Origin: Rhodococcus sp040643435
GTDB lineage: Bacteria; Actinomycetota; Actinomycetes; Mycobacteriales; Mycobacteriaceae
Direction of reading: 5' to 3'
Assembly (NCBI RefSeq): GCF_040643435.1
Contig: NZ_JBEYUH010000015.1
Coordinates: 56,471-120,470, forward strand
Length of the DNA stretch: 64,000 bases
This document shows positions 34,226 to 43,877 of this stretch, piece after piece. The translations under genes and the position numbers were made by a program. Each line of letters begins with the position of its first letter. The stretch's first letter is position 1. The notes below the pieces were generated by a model that did no database searches, was not told where the DNA came from, and worked only from the letters and a program-made list of their open reading frames with translations.

Positions 34226-34894
34226 TCAGCGGACGAGTTTCCACTTCTTCTCGTGCCGGTAGAAGGTCGAGCGCTTGAGGGCACGCGGGCCGGTCACGCC
34301 GTCGCGGGTGACGATCGCGGCCGGGGAACCCAATTGCATCGCCCGGCCGGTCAGCCACTTGTAGCCACCGAACCAGCGCGGCCGGTCGATCGCGGCGCGC
34401 AACCCGGGCATCGCCGGGGTGGGCTCGACGCGGATACCGGGAACCGTGCCGGAGAACAGGCGGGTGTCGTCGACGTAGGCCTCGCCGACGAGGGCGGAGT
34501 CCTCACCTTCGCCGCAGAGCAGCGCGCGGCCGACGAGTGCGATGCCGGCGTCGTCGCGGATGAGGGGTAGCGGTTTCGCGACTCCCTGCAGCGCGACGGT
34601 TGCGGCCTTGGAACCCGTCCGCAGCCCGTACGCCTCGGTTGCGGGAGTCCGCTTCTCGGGGACGTACGCGATCTCGAGATCGAGACGTTCGGTGCGCATG
34701 AGGCGGGTGACGGTGGCAGCGAAGGCGGCGTCGTCACCGACGACGATCAGGCGGGGGTTCTCCACCGACTCGAGATGGGCGAAGACGTCCTCGAAGTCGT
34801 CCTTCTCGGGGATGGCAGGTGCAGAGAGTGCGGTCACGGGGGTCAGCGCCAACGGCAATGGCACGTCACCGCATCTGAGCACTACCGGGGTCAA
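34226..34894 (-). CDS. Conserved hypothetical protein, Rv0358-like, divergent from purA
   Basis: About 222 aa. The block RLIVVGDDAAFAATVTRLMRTERL resembles the diacylglycerol-kinase-like nucleotide fold, and the C-terminus is very basic (KRSTFYRHEKKWKLVR). M. tuberculosis has a comparable gene, Rv0358, divergent from purA. I choose TTG 34894 because GAGGAG lies 5 nt upstream; the longer reading from GTG 34942 lacks a ribosome-binding site. Function unknown. Confidence 0.75.
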   Translation of the reverse strand: MTPVVLRCGDVPLPLALTPVTALSAPAIPEKDDFEDVFAHLESVENPRLIVVGDDAAFAATVTRLMRTERLDLEIAYVPEKRTPATEAYGLRTGSKAATVALQGVAKPLPLIRDDAGIALVGRALLCGEGEDSALVGEAYVDDTRLFSGTVPGIRVEPTPAMPGLRAAIDRPRWFGGYKWLTGRAMQLGSPAAIVTRDGVTGPRALKRSTFYRHEKKWKLVR

Positions 34895-35135
34895 CGGATC
34901 TCCTCGAGGGGTCGGGTTCGTCGGGCTCTCGGCTGCGTCCACTGTAATGGGAAGGCTGTGCGGGAGGGTGGCTGCGACCCACCGCCGCGCGCCGCAGCTC
35001 GCGTGCGTTCGCCGTACCGTCTATCCGCGCTCACCCGAGAGTGGACTACACTGTGGTCCCGGCTGCTGCCCGGCTGGGCAGGACCCTGCAGGCGAGACCG
35101 CCCGCACGTAGACACCTGCCTGAGGAGAGCGCGAC

Positions 35136-36425
35136 ATGCCGGCAATCGTCCTGATCGGAGCCCAGTGGGGCGACGAGGGCAAGGGCAAAGCTACTGATCT
35201 ACTCGGCGGACGTCTCCAGTGGGTCGTGCGCTATCAGGGAGGCAACAACGCCGGTCACACGGTCGTGCTGCCCAACGGCGACAAGTTCGCCCTGCACCTG
35301 ATCCCGTCGGGCATCCTGACGCCAGGGGTCAACAACGTCATCGGTAACGGAGTGGTCGTCGATCCGGGCGTATTGCTCACCGAACTCGACGGTCTCGAGA
35401 AGCGCGACGTCGACACGTCCCGTCTGCTGCTGTCGGCCGACGCGCACCTGATCATGCCGTACCACGTGGCCATCGACAAGGTCACCGAACGCTTCCTCGG
35501 CAAGAAGAAGATCGGCACCACCGGACGCGGCATCGGGCCATGCTATCAGGACAAGATCGCTCGCGTGGGTGTGCGCGTCGCCGATGTCCTCGACGAGAAG
35601 ATCTTCACCCAGAAGGTCGAGGCCGCACTGGAATTCAAGAACCAGGTGCTCGTCAAGATCTACAACCGCAAGGCGCTCGACCCGCAGCAGGTCGTCGACG
35701 AGGTGCTCACCCAGGCCGAGGGTTTCAAGCATCGCATCACCGACACCCGCCTCGAACTGAACCGGGCGCTCGAGCGCGGCGAGACGATCCTCCTCGAAGG
35801 TTCGCAGGGCACGCTGCTCGATGTCGACCACGGCACCTACCCGTACGTGACGTCGTCCAATCCCACCGCGGGCGGTGCAGCGGTCGGATCGGGCATCGGA
35901 CCGGCCAAGATCTCCACGGTGCTGGGCATCCTCAAGGCCTACACCACCCGCGTCGGCTCGGGTCCGTTCCCGACCGAACTGTTCGACGACCACGGCGCGT
36001 ACCTCGCCAAGAAGGGCGGGGAGGTCGGTGTCACCACCGGTCGTGCGCGCCGCACGGGTTGGTTCGACGCCGTGATCGCGCGTTACGCGACCCGCGTGAA
36101 CGGCATCACCGACTACTTCCTCACCAAGCTCGACGTGCTGTCGGGCCTCGAGACCGTGCCGATCTGCGTCGGTTACGAGGTGGACGGCGTGCGTGTCGAC
36201 GAGATGCCGATGACACAGACCGACGTGCACCACGCCAAGCCGATCTACGAAGAGATGCCCGGCTGGTGGGAGGACATCTCCCACGCCCGCACCTTCGAGG
36301 AGCTGCCGAAGAACGCGCAGGACTACGTGCTGCGTCTCGAGGAGCTGTCCGGCGCGTTCATCTCGTGCATCGGCGTGGGGCCGGGCCGCGACGAGACGAT
36401 CGTCCGGCGCGACGTCATTCGCTGA
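35136..36425 (+). CDS. purA: Adenylosuccinate synthetase
   Basis: 429 aa, the usual length. Catalyses GTP-dependent ligation of IMP and aspartate, first step from IMP to AMP. GAQWGDEGKGKATDLL at the N-terminus is the P-loop/active-site signature and GRGIGPCYQDK the IMP-binding loop. ATG 35136 has GAGGAG upstream. A candidate -10 TACACT stands at 35047-35052. Confidence 0.97.
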   Translation: MPAIVLIGAQWGDEGKGKATDLLGGRLQWVVRYQGGNNAGHTVVLPNGDKFALHLIPSGILTPGVNNVIGNGVVVDPGVLLTELDGLEKRDVDTSRLLLSADAHLIMPYHVAIDKVTERFLGKKKIGTTGRGIGPCYQDKIARVGVRVADVLDEKIFTQKVEAALEFKNQVLVKIYNRKALDPQQVVDEVLTQAEGFKHRITDTRLELNRALERGETILLEGSQGTLLDVDHGTYPYVTSSNPTAGGAAVGSGIGPAKISTVLGILKAYTTRVGSGPFPTELFDDHGAYLAKKGGEVGVTTGRARRTGWFDAVIARYATRVNGITDYFLTKLDVLSGLETVPICVGYEVDGVRVDEMPMTQTDVHHAKPIYEEMPGWWEDISHARTFEELPKNAQDYVLRLEELSGAFISCIGVGPGRDETIVRRDVIR

Positions 36426-36466
36426 CCCCACCGGCCGCCGGGCCGAAGCCCGTCGATACTGGACCT

Positions 36467-37948
36467 GTGATCACACGTTCGATAGGGGCGGCATCGCTCG
36501 TCCGGGACCTCGGGAACTGGCAGGACGCCGGGCAGTCGCAATCCCGTCGCTCCGCTCGGCCCGACCCTCGGCCGGCCTACCGGGCGCTCGCGGACAGTAT
36601 CCGCCTGCTCGTGCACGACGGTCGCGTGCCGCTCGGTGTCGCGCTGCCCAGCGAGCGAGAACTCGCTGCGGCCTTGTCGCTGAGCCGCACCACCGTTGCC
36701 TCCGCGTATGCGGCTCTGCGGGACGAGGGTTATCTGCGCAGCAGGCAGGGGGCGCGGAGCACCGTGGCCGTGCCGGCACGGCGGGGCACGGGGGACGGGC
36801 ATTCCCGGATGCCCGGCGGTCCGGCGATCGATCTGAGCAACGCCTCGCTGCCCGCCCCGGCCGCGGAGATCGAAGCGGCCTATGCGGCGGCCCTGCGGTC
36901 GATGTCGACCTATCTCGACTCGCACGGCATGGAGCCGATCGGGGTGGCGGTGCTGCGTGAGGTCATCGCTCGCCGCTATCGCGAACGTGGGTTACCCACC
37001 ACGCCCGACCAGATCATGGTCACCTCCGGCGCGCAGCACGCGATGCGCCTGCTGCTCGGCGTGTTCGACGATCCCGGCGACCGGGTCGTCGTCGACCATC
37101 CCACCTATCCCAATGCGCTCGAAGCAATCCGCCGGTACGGTGCCCGGCCCGTGCCGGTTCCGGTGCGCCCGGAGAACGGCTCCCACGGAGGATGGGATCT
37201 CGAGGGCCTCGACAGTGCCGTCCGGCAGACAGCAGCCCGCACCGCCTTTCTCGTACCAGACTTCCACAACCCCACCGGACTGTGCCTCGACGAGACCGGT
37301 CGCGCCGAACTCGCCCGCATCATGCGCGACACGAGGACGACCCTCGTCGTCGACGAGTCGATGGTCGATCTGTGGCTCGATGCCCCGCCACCGCCTCCGG
37401 TCGCTTCGATGCCCGCCGGTGCATCGGTGGTGACGGTGGGATCGACGGCCAAGTCGCTGTGGGGCGGGCTTCGCGTGGGCTGGATCCGCGCCGACCGCGA
37501 CACGATCGTCCGGTTGGCCGGAGCGCGCACGGCGGTGGACCTGGGGACACCGGTGATGGAGCAGCTCGCGGCCGCGCACCTGCTCTCGGACGTCGACGAG
37601 CTGCTCGAACGTCGGCGCGCAGAGTTGAGGGAGCGCCGTCGCGCGTTGTGCGATGCCCTCGACCGGCACCTGCCCGACTGGGAATACACGCCGGGTGGGG
37701 GCGGCATGTCGTTGTGGGCGCGGATGCCCGAGCCGGTGTCGACGGCGCTGGCTGCCGCCGCACCGTCTCACGGTGTCCTTCTCGCCGCCGGTCCGCGTTT
37801 CGGGGTGCAGGGCGCCTTCGAACATTTCGTGCGGTTGCCGTACACGCAGGACGCCGACGTCCTCGACGGCGCTGTCGAGGCCATGGCCGCCGCCTACGCC
37901 CAGGTCGCTTCGGGACGGAATGCGGAGGGGACGAGACTCGTCGTCTGA
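36467..37948 (+). CDS. MocR-type GntR regulator with aminotransferase-like domain
   Basis: 493 aa: GntR winged helix (residues ~35-110, PSERELAAALSLSRTTVASAYAALRDEGYL) joined to a fold-type I aminotransferase domain. The PLP lysine is in VGSTAKSLWGGLRVGW and HNPTG near FLVPDFHNPTGLC. MocR proteins bind PLP and control vitamin B6, GABA or amino-acid genes. GTG 36467 is 41 bp after purA, so it may be read from purA transcripts. Target unknown. Confidence 0.88.
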   Translation: MITRSIGAASLVRDLGNWQDAGQSQSRRSARPDPRPAYRALADSIRLLVHDGRVPLGVALPSERELAAALSLSRTTVASAYAALRDEGYLRSRQGARSTVAVPARRGTGDGHSRMPGGPAIDLSNASLPAPAAEIEAAYAAALRSMSTYLDSHGMEPIGVAVLREVIARRYRERGLPTTPDQIMVTSGAQHAMRLLLGVFDDPGDRVVVDHPTYPNALEAIRRYGARPVPVPVRPENGSHGGWDLEGLDSAVRQTAARTAFLVPDFHNPTGLCLDETGRAELARIMRDTRTTLVVDESMVDLWLDAPPPPPVASMPAGASVVTVGSTAKSLWGGLRVGWIRADRDTIVRLAGARTAVDLGTPVMEQLAAAHLLSDVDELLERRRAELRERRRALCDALDRHLPDWEYTPGGGGMSLWARMPEPVSTALAAAAPSHGVLLAAGPRFGVQGAFEHFVRLPYTQDADVLDGAVEAMAAAYAQVASGRNAEGTRLVV

Positions 37949-37958
37949 TCCGCGACCG

Positions 37959-38909
37959 TCACGACATCTCGGCCAGCTCGCGCAATGCCGCCGACACCTC
38001 GTCGGGCCGTTCGAGCGGCCCGCAGTGCCCGGTGTCGAAGGTGCGCAGATCGAGCAGGTTCGGCAGCCGGTGGGCTATCCATTCCGAACGGGCCGGCGGT
38101 GAGATCCGGTCGTGCCGACCCGCGATCACCAGGGTGGGTGCGGTGATCGCTGCGGGATCGACGGTCGTGACCATGTTGACCAGCAGCCCACCGTAACCGC
38201 CGCGCCCACGCGCCGAGGTGCCCCCGAGCATGCGGTCGACGTCGGCGGTGATCGTCGCTGCTGCGCCTGCGCCGACAGCGACGCGAGCGAGGAGTTGCTT
38301 TCGCAGCGGCATCCGCTGCGGAAGCGGCATCCGCGCCAGGGGAACCACGGTCTGCGCCACGCGCCGCCGTACGGCGGTCAGGCTCCGGGGCCCGCGGAGG
38401 AACTGCACATTGTCGAGAATCTCGCCCGGTGTGGTGTTGACGAGGCCCACGGCCGACACCCGGGCTGCGACGTCGCGGGGATAGCGCTCGGCCCAGGCCA
38501 TCACGGCGATACCGCCCATGGAGTGCCCGGCGACGACGGCGGGGCGCCCGTCCGGTGCGGCCGCGCGCAGAACGGCGTGGAGGTCGTCCGCCAGGTGTTC
38601 CATCGTGTAGGCCCGGGCGGGCGCCGCCTGGCTACGTCCGTGCCCTCGGTGATCGAAGGCGACAACCCGGAAGTCCTCGCTCAGATCTCGAATCTGATTG
38701 CGCCAGAATCCCAGTTCGCACAGGATGCCGTGCGCCAGGATGATCGTCGGCGCGCCGGCGGGGCCGTATGCCTCGGTGTGGATGCGGGTGCCGTCCTTGC
38801 TGCGGACGTCGAGCACCTCGGGCATGCAGCCCGGAACCGCAGTGCGTGTTCGTGTTCGTGCTCGTGCCGCCGCCGATCGGTGGATCGCGGCCCCCACCCC
38901 ATCGCTCAT
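37959..38909 (-). CDS. Alpha/beta hydrolase
   Basis: 316-aa alpha/beta-hydrolase. Oxyanion HG in LAHGILCE, nucleophile Ser in GHSMGG, acid Asp in AGRHDRIS and His in DTGHCGPL. The first 28 residues (Ala/Arg/Thr-rich) have no fold features; ATG 38825 could be the true start, giving 288 aa. Neither start has a clear SD. Substrate unknown; converges with the MocR gene (10 bp). Confidence 0.82.
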   Translation of the reverse strand: MSDGVGAAIHRSAAARARTRTRTAVPGCMPEVLDVRSKDGTRIHTEAYGPAGAPTIILAHGILCELGFWRNQIRDLSEDFRVVAFDHRGHGRSQAAPARAYTMEHLADDLHAVLRAAAPDGRPAVVAGHSMGGIAVMAWAERYPRDVAARVSAVGLVNTTPGEILDNVQFLRGPRSLTAVRRRVAQTVVPLARMPLPQRMPLRKQLLARVAVGAGAAATITADVDRMLGGTSARGRGGYGGLLVNMVTTVDPAAITAPTLVIAGRHDRISPPARSEWIAHRLPNLLDLRTFDTGHCGPLERPDEVSAALRELAEMS

Positions 38910-38970
38910 GAGACTACTGATAACACAACGGTCTCGGGGATATCGGCGTCTCGGCCGACGGTGGGATCGG

Positions 38971-38998
38971 CCCGGAACCGTGCCGGCACGGTTCCGGG
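38971..38998. terminator. Hairpin terminator downstream of mcr
   Basis: Perfect 28-bp palindrome starting CCCGGAACCGTGCC, 13 bp beyond the stop of the minus-strand racemase gene. Confidence 0.75.
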
Positions 38999-39011
38999 CT
39001 CGCAGGACGGA

Positions 39012-40109
39012 TCAGGCCCAGAGACTGTCGATGTCGGTGGCTTCGGCTGCCGGTGCCGCCGGTTCGCCGGCAGGCGTGCGGGAGAAGCGCGGCGCCGGAG
39101 CGTGCTGAACGATCCCGTCGATCTCCATGAGCGAACCACGGGCGACGAGATGCTCGTTCTTCTCGGCTTCCGCGAAGGTGAGGACCGGGGATACACAGGC
39201 GTCGGTTCCGAGGAAGATCTCGGTCCACTCGTCGCGGCTCTTCGACCGGAACTTCTCGGCGAAGATCTCCTTCATCTCCGGCCAGCGAGCGGTGTCGAGC
39301 TGGTGCGGCAGATCTGCCCCGTCGAGCTCGAGTCCCTGCAGCAGCAGGGCGTAGAACTGCGGCTCGATGGCGCCGACGGCCATGTACTTGCCGTCCGCGG
39401 TCTCGTACACCTCGTAGAACGGGGCACCGGTGTCGAGCATGTTCACGCCACGCTCGTCCGACCATGCGCCGCGCCCGCGGAATGCCCACATCATGTGGGA
39501 GAGCGCGAGGGCGCCGTCGACCATCGCCGCGTCGACCACCTGGCCCTTGCCGGACGTCTGCCGCTCGATGAGGGCGGACAGAATGCCGAACACGAGGAAC
39601 ATCGATCCGCCACCGAAGTCGCCGACCATGTTCAGCGGCGGCACGGGCCGCTCACCCTTGCGGCCGATCGCGTGAAGGACACCCGTGAGCGAGATGTAGT
39701 TGATGTCGTGACCGGCGGCGCTCGCGAGCGGACCCTCCTGGCCCCAGCCGGTCATGCGGCCGTAGACGAGCCGCGGGTTGCGCGCGAGCACCACATCCGG
39801 CCCGAGGCCGAGACGTTCGGTGACGCCGGGACGGAAGCCTTCGATGAGAACGTCGGCGCGCTCGAGCAGGCCGAGGACCTTCTCGATGTCGGCGGGATCC
39901 TTGAGATTGGCCTCGACGATGCGGCGATTGCGCTGAATGGGATCGCGCTGTCCGGCAGGCGGGATCTCCCCGGGGCGCTGCACGATGACGACGTCGGCGC
40001 CGAGATCGGCGAGCAGGGTCGCGGCGTGCGGGCCAGGACCGAGCCCCTTGAACTCGACGACGCGGACCCCCGCGAGCGGACCCTTCTTCTCAACAGCTTC
40101 AGCGGACAC
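39012..40109 (-). CDS. mcr: Alpha-methylacyl-CoA racemase (CaiB/BaiF family)
   Basis: 365-aa class III CoA-transferase-fold enzyme. The catalytic His/Asp pair of mycobacterial MCR fits GHDINYISLTG and GDFGGGSM, and MTGWGQEGPLA is the family loop. It racemises 2-methylacyl-CoA in branched-chain, sterol or bile-acid side-chain oxidation. The GTG at 40109 has GAGG 8 nt upstream. Upstream is a TetR-type palindrome. Confidence 0.9.
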   Translation of the reverse strand: MSAEAVEKKGPLAGVRVVEFKGLGPGPHAATLLADLGADVVIVQRPGEIPPAGQRDPIQRNRRIVEANLKDPADIEKVLGLLERADVLIEGFRPGVTERLGLGPDVVLARNPRLVYGRMTGWGQEGPLASAAGHDINYISLTGVLHAIGRKGERPVPPLNMVGDFGGGSMFLVFGILSALIERQTSGKGQVVDAAMVDGALALSHMMWAFRGRGAWSDERGVNMLDTGAPFYEVYETADGKYMAVGAIEPQFYALLLQGLELDGADLPHQLDTARWPEMKEIFAEKFRSKSRDEWTEIFLGTDACVSPVLTFAEAEKNEHLVARGSLMEIDGIVQHAPAPRFSRTPAGEPAAPAAEATDIDSLWA

Positions 40110-40157
40110 TCGACCAACCTCACTCCGATACGTAGGGACTGTCGCAACGGAGAGTAC

Positions 40158-40173
40158 CTTAGCGAGCGTTCAG
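40158..40173. promoter_or_regulatory. Candidate TetR-type operator upstream of mcr
   Basis: Imperfect palindrome CTTAGCGAGCGTTCAG between the mcr start and the SnoaL-like gene. The GCGAGCGT core is reminiscent of lipid-related TetR operators of actinobacteria; no regulator is adjacent. Confidence 0.35.
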
Positions 40174-40199
40174 AATATGGTGCCGGTCACTCTCGTGGA

Positions 40200-40577
40200 C
40201 TACTGCTCGTACAGATCCGATTCGCTCAGGCCGGTCGCCTCGAACGCCTCCGCGAGGTCGGCGTGGCGGACCACTGTGACCACCTGGTCGTCGACCACGC
40301 GGAAGGCGATCGCCTCTTCGCGAGGACCGGGACCCGATGCCCAGGTGGCGGTCTCCTCGACCACCACGATGCCGTGGTGGACGAACATGCGGCCCGGCGC
40401 GAGGGTGACGCCGGTGGTCGTGGCCCACTCGCGCAGTTCGTCGAGTCCCTGATCGGGATCGTCGTCGGGCGTGGGGAGCACGATGTCGTCGCTCGACAAC
40501 TGCAGGAGCGTGTCGATGTCGTTGCTGTTCACAGCGTCGTGCCAGGCCAGAACCGTGGCGATCTCGGAGGTGCTCAT
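40200..40577 (-). CDS. SnoaL/NTF2-like small protein
   Basis: 125-aa cone-barrel protein (nuclear-transport-factor-2 fold): VLAWHDAVNSNDIDTLLQLSSDD then GLDELREWA and a C-terminal strand with VVRHADLAEAFEATGL. Such proteins are isomerases, hydrolases or ligand-binding domains; the activity is not predictable. It lies 90 bp upstream of mcr in the same direction. Confidence 0.75.
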   Translation of the reverse strand: MSTSEIATVLAWHDAVNSNDIDTLLQLSSDDIVLPTPDDDPDQGLDELREWATTTGVTLAPGRMFVHHGIVVVEETATWASGPGPREEAIAFRVVDDQVVTVVRHADLAEAFEATGLSESDLYEQ

Positions 40578-40669
40578 GCTCGAGAGCCTAGTCGCCCGGT
40601 TATGGGAACGGCGGCGTGAATCTGCCGAATCCACTGCCGCCTCGCGGAGCTCCGGCGCACAGTGGACCA

Positions 40670-41050
40670 ATGACGATCGGCGGGCAACTCGTGAGTTTCG
40701 TTCCGAGCACCGACCTCGACGTCTCGGAGATGTTCTACGTCGACACTCTCCGCTTCCGGAAGATCTCCCGGGATCCGTTCGCGCTCGTTCTCGACGGCGG
40801 CGACGGCGTACCGGTGCGGGTGACGCTCGTGCAGTCTCGCGAGGAGACCGGATACACGGTGCTGGGCTGGCGGGTGGCGGATCTGAACGACACCGTCGAC
40901 CGGCTGCGCGAGCACGGTGTGGAGTTCGTGCGTTACAGCGGTATGGATCAGGACGACCACGACGCGTGGACGGCACCGGACGGCATGCGGGTGGTGTGGT
41001 TCCGCGACCCCCACGGCAACGTCCTCTCGCTGTTCGCGGGACCCACCTGA
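40670..41050 (+). CDS. VOC (glyoxalase/dioxygenase fold) protein
   Basis: 126-aa vicinal-oxygen-chelate fold protein. FVPSTDLDVSEMFYVDTLRF, TVLGWRVADLNDTVDRL and WFRDPHGNVLSLFAG are the paired beta-alpha-beta-beta-beta landmarks; the last Glu of the usual DPxGN(x)xE metal site is Ser here. ATG 40670 is chosen; the frame also has GTG 40616, adding 18 Pro-rich residues. Function unknown. Confidence 0.75.
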   Translation: MTIGGQLVSFVPSTDLDVSEMFYVDTLRFRKISRDPFALVLDGGDGVPVRVTLVQSREETGYTVLGWRVADLNDTVDRLREHGVEFVRYSGMDQDDHDAWTAPDGMRVVWFRDPHGNVLSLFAGPT

Positions 41051-41063
41051 TCAGGCGGCGACC

Positions 41064-43832
41064 TCAGCTGCAACCACTGGTGTTCCCACACGACGGACAC
41101 GCATGGCACGACCCTGCGCGCTGCATCTTCACCCCGCACTGCATGCAGTAGGGCGCGTCCGGATTGGACGGCGACGGCGCGGCGAGCCTACCCGGTGACG
41201 ACGCGCTCGCGTCGCGTGAAGCGTCCGGTGAGGGGTCGGGTTCGAGCACCGGCGGCGTGCTCGTATACGGCGTGAGCGGAGGAGTATCGGGCGTCGAACG
41301 CTCGGCAACGGTGAGGATGCCGAGTTCGGCGCGTTCGTCGGGCTCGAGATAATCGACCGCCAGCCGACGGAAGATGTAGTCGAGGATCGACGTGGCGATC
41401 CGCAGATCCGGATCGTCGGTGATACCCGCCGGCTCGAAACGTGTACTCGTGAAGGCGCGGACGAAGGTCCGCAGCGGAACACCGTACTGCAGCCCGTAAC
41501 TGACCGACATCGAGAAGGCGTCCATGATGCCGGCGAGAGTCGAGCCCTGTTTGGAGACCCTCAGGAACATTTCGCCGGGACGCCCGTCGTCGTACTCGCC
41601 GATCGTCACGAATCCCTTGCAATCCGCCACGCGGAACTCGAAGGTTCGAGAGTGCCGCTTGCGCGGGAGTCGCTCGCGGCGAGGCGCTGCCGGCGGTGCC
41701 ACCGACTCGGTGGCGGCCGGACGAGACGAAGTCGACAGCGGCTGCCCGAGTTTGCAGTTGTCGCGGTAGATCGCAAGGGCTTTCACGCCCAGACGCCATG
41801 CGTCGACGTACAGATCGGCGATGTCGTCGACCGTCGCGGACTCCGGAAGATTCACGGTCTTCGAGATCGCACCCGACAGGAACGGTTGCACCGCGGCCAT
41901 CATCGTGACGTGGCCCCGCGGCGAAATGACGTTCTCTCCCATCGAAGTCGCGAACACCGACGTGTGCTCGACGCGCACGTGCGGCGCACCGGAGAGACCG
42001 TGGTGCAGATCGAGATGGGCCACGACGTCGGCGACCTCCGACGGGCTGTAGCCGAGACGCGACAGCGCCCGTGGCACACTGCGATTGACGATGGTCAGAG
42101 TTCCGCCCCCGACGAGCTTCTTGGTCTTCACCAGGCCGAGATCAGGTTCGATACCGGTGGTGTCGCAGTCCATCGCGAGCCCGATCGTGCCGGTGGGGGC
42201 CAGCACGCTGACCTGACTGTTGCGCACACCGTGCTCGGTGCCGTCGGCCACCGCGCGATCCCACGCCCGCCTCGCCGCCGTGAGCACGTCGGCGGGGGCG
42301 AGATCGGCGTCGATATCGTCGAGCGCACCGCGATGTTTGCCCAGCACGTCCAGCATCGGTGCGCGGTTCGCGTCGAACCCGTCGAACGGGCCGAGACGCC
42401 TCGCCAGGTCGGCGGAGACGGCGTAGGCGTGTCCGGTCATCAGTGCGGTGATCGCCGCGGCGGTCGCGCGACCCGCCTCGCTGTCGTAGGGCAGGCCCGA
42501 AGCCATGAGCAGTGCACCGAGGTTGGCGTACCCGAGTCCGAGCTGCCGGAATCGCCGCGATGTCTGCCCGATCCTTTCGGTGGGATAGTCGGCACGCCCC
42601 ACGAGAATCTCCTGGGCAGTGAGCATCACCGCCACGGCGTGCCGGAAGCCGCCGACGTCGAAGGCGCCGTCCTCGCGGAGGAAGGTGAGCAGGTTCAGGC
42701 TCGCGAGGTTGCAGGCCGAGTCGTCGAGGTGCATGTACTCCGAGCACGGATTCGACGCGTTGATCCGGCCTGTCGAAGATGCGGTGTGCCAACTGTTGAT
42801 CGTCGTGTCGTACTGCATCCCCGGATCGGCGCATTCCCAGGTGGCAGACGATATGCGCTGCAATAACTCTCGTGCCCGCACCGTCCGGATCGTCTCGCCG
42901 GTCGTCACGGCGCGCAGTGGCCACTGTGCGTCCGCCACCACGGCGTGCATGAACTCGTCGGTCACGCGAACCGAGTTGTTTGCGTTCTGGTACTGCACCG
43001 AATGGATGTCGGTGCCGTCGAGGCCCATGTCGAAGCCGGCCTCCGCGAGCGCCCGTGCCTTGCGCTCCTCGATCGCCTTGCAGTCGACGAACTCCTCGAT
43101 ATCGGGATGATCGGCATCGAGGATCACCATCTTCGCGGCCCGCCGGGTCTTGCCGCCGGACTTGATCGTGCCGGCGGAGGCGTCGGCGCCACGCATGAAA
43201 CTGACCGGTCCGGATGCCTTACCACCTCCGGTCAGTGGTTCGGCCGACGAGCGGATTCGCGAGAGGTTCACCCCGGCCCCGGAGCCGCCCTTGAAGATGA
43301 CCGCTTCCTGTCGGTACCACTCGAGAATCGAGTCGATACTGTCGTCGACCGAGAGTATGAAACAGGCACTGGCCTGCTGTGGGGTGTTCGGCACGCCGAT
43401 GTTGAACCAGACCGGGCTGTTGAACGAGGCACGCTGGTGGAGCAGCAGGAAGGTCAATTCGGCGGCGAACGCTTCCGGATCGTCGAGGTGCCCGTCCGTG
43501 TGGCCCCACGTGGTGATCGTGTCGACGATCCGTGCCACGACCTCGCGCAACGACTGTTCGCGCTGGTCGCTGCCCAGCTGGCCCCGGAAATACTTCTGAG
43601 TGACGATGTCGGTGGCGTTCTGGGACCAGAATGCGGGGAACTCGACACCCGTCTGCTCGAAGACCACCTCACCGGTGCCGTGGTGGACGATGCGGGCGTC
43701 GCGTCGCTGCCAGTCCACCTCGTCGGCCGGATCGACGCCCGCCCGCGTGAAGAATCGGACATCCGCGCGGGCATCGCCGGACGAGACGGCGCCGGACTGC
43801 CGGGTGCTGCTGTGAGGGGCTGCACTGCACAT
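41064..43832 (-). CDS. nrdJ: Vitamin B12-dependent (class II) ribonucleotide reductase NrdJ
   Basis: 922-aa adenosylcobalamin-dependent ribonucleotide reductase. The SPVWFNIG and ASACFILSVDDS region, NPCSEYMHLDDSACNLASLN and VSVLAPTGTIGLAMDCDTTG are class II landmarks. The C-terminal CMQCG...CHACPSCGNTSGC is the zinc-ribbon/thiol-shuttle tail. ATG 43832 has GGAGG 7 nt upstream. It makes dNTPs without oxygen, provided B12 is available, which ties it to the surrounding B12 genes. A NrdR-box-like sequence lies upstream. Confidence 0.95.
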   Translation of the reverse strand: MCSAAPHSSTRQSGAVSSGDARADVRFFTRAGVDPADEVDWQRRDARIVHHGTGEVVFEQTGVEFPAFWSQNATDIVTQKYFRGQLGSDQREQSLREVVARIVDTITTWGHTDGHLDDPEAFAAELTFLLLHQRASFNSPVWFNIGVPNTPQQASACFILSVDDSIDSILEWYRQEAVIFKGGSGAGVNLSRIRSSAEPLTGGGKASGPVSFMRGADASAGTIKSGGKTRRAAKMVILDADHPDIEEFVDCKAIEERKARALAEAGFDMGLDGTDIHSVQYQNANNSVRVTDEFMHAVVADAQWPLRAVTTGETIRTVRARELLQRISSATWECADPGMQYDTTINSWHTASSTGRINASNPCSEYMHLDDSACNLASLNLLTFLREDGAFDVGGFRHAVAVMLTAQEILVGRADYPTERIGQTSRRFRQLGLGYANLGALLMASGLPYDSEAGRATAAAITALMTGHAYAVSADLARRLGPFDGFDANRAPMLDVLGKHRGALDDIDADLAPADVLTAARRAWDRAVADGTEHGVRNSQVSVLAPTGTIGLAMDCDTTGIEPDLGLVKTKKLVGGGTLTIVNRSVPRALSRLGYSPSEVADVVAHLDLHHGLSGAPHVRVEHTSVFATSMGENVISPRGHVTMMAAVQPFLSGAISKTVNLPESATVDDIADLYVDAWRLGVKALAIYRDNCKLGQPLSTSSRPAATESVAPPAAPRRERLPRKRHSRTFEFRVADCKGFVTIGEYDDGRPGEMFLRVSKQGSTLAGIMDAFSMSVSYGLQYGVPLRTFVRAFTSTRFEPAGITDDPDLRIATSILDYIFRRLAVDYLEPDERAELGILTVAERSTPDTPPLTPYTSTPPVLEPDPSPDASRDASASSPGRLAAPSPSNPDAPYCMQCGVKMQRAGSCHACPSCGNTSGCS

Positions 43833-43858
43833 CGCTTTCCTCCAAGGGCCGCGATCGA

Positions 43859-43873
43859 TGCCACATATAGTCC
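43859..43873 (-). promoter_or_regulatory. Candidate NrdR box in the nrdJ/purT divergent promoter
   Basis: The minus strand reads ACTATATGTGG here, matching much of the actinobacterial NrdR box (CACTATATSTTGTG). On the plus strand the same DNA supplies TATAGT, a -10-like hexamer ending about 8 bp before the purT ATG, and ATAGT-CCC-ACTAT is an inverted repeat. Both genes could be controlled here. Confidence 0.4.
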
Positions 43874-43877
43874 CACT

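Noticed and set aside
38112..40619. 835-codon plus-strand frame opposite the hydrolase and mcr genes
   Set aside because: Arg/Val/Gly-rich translation without domain features; the opposite strand carries complete family motifs.
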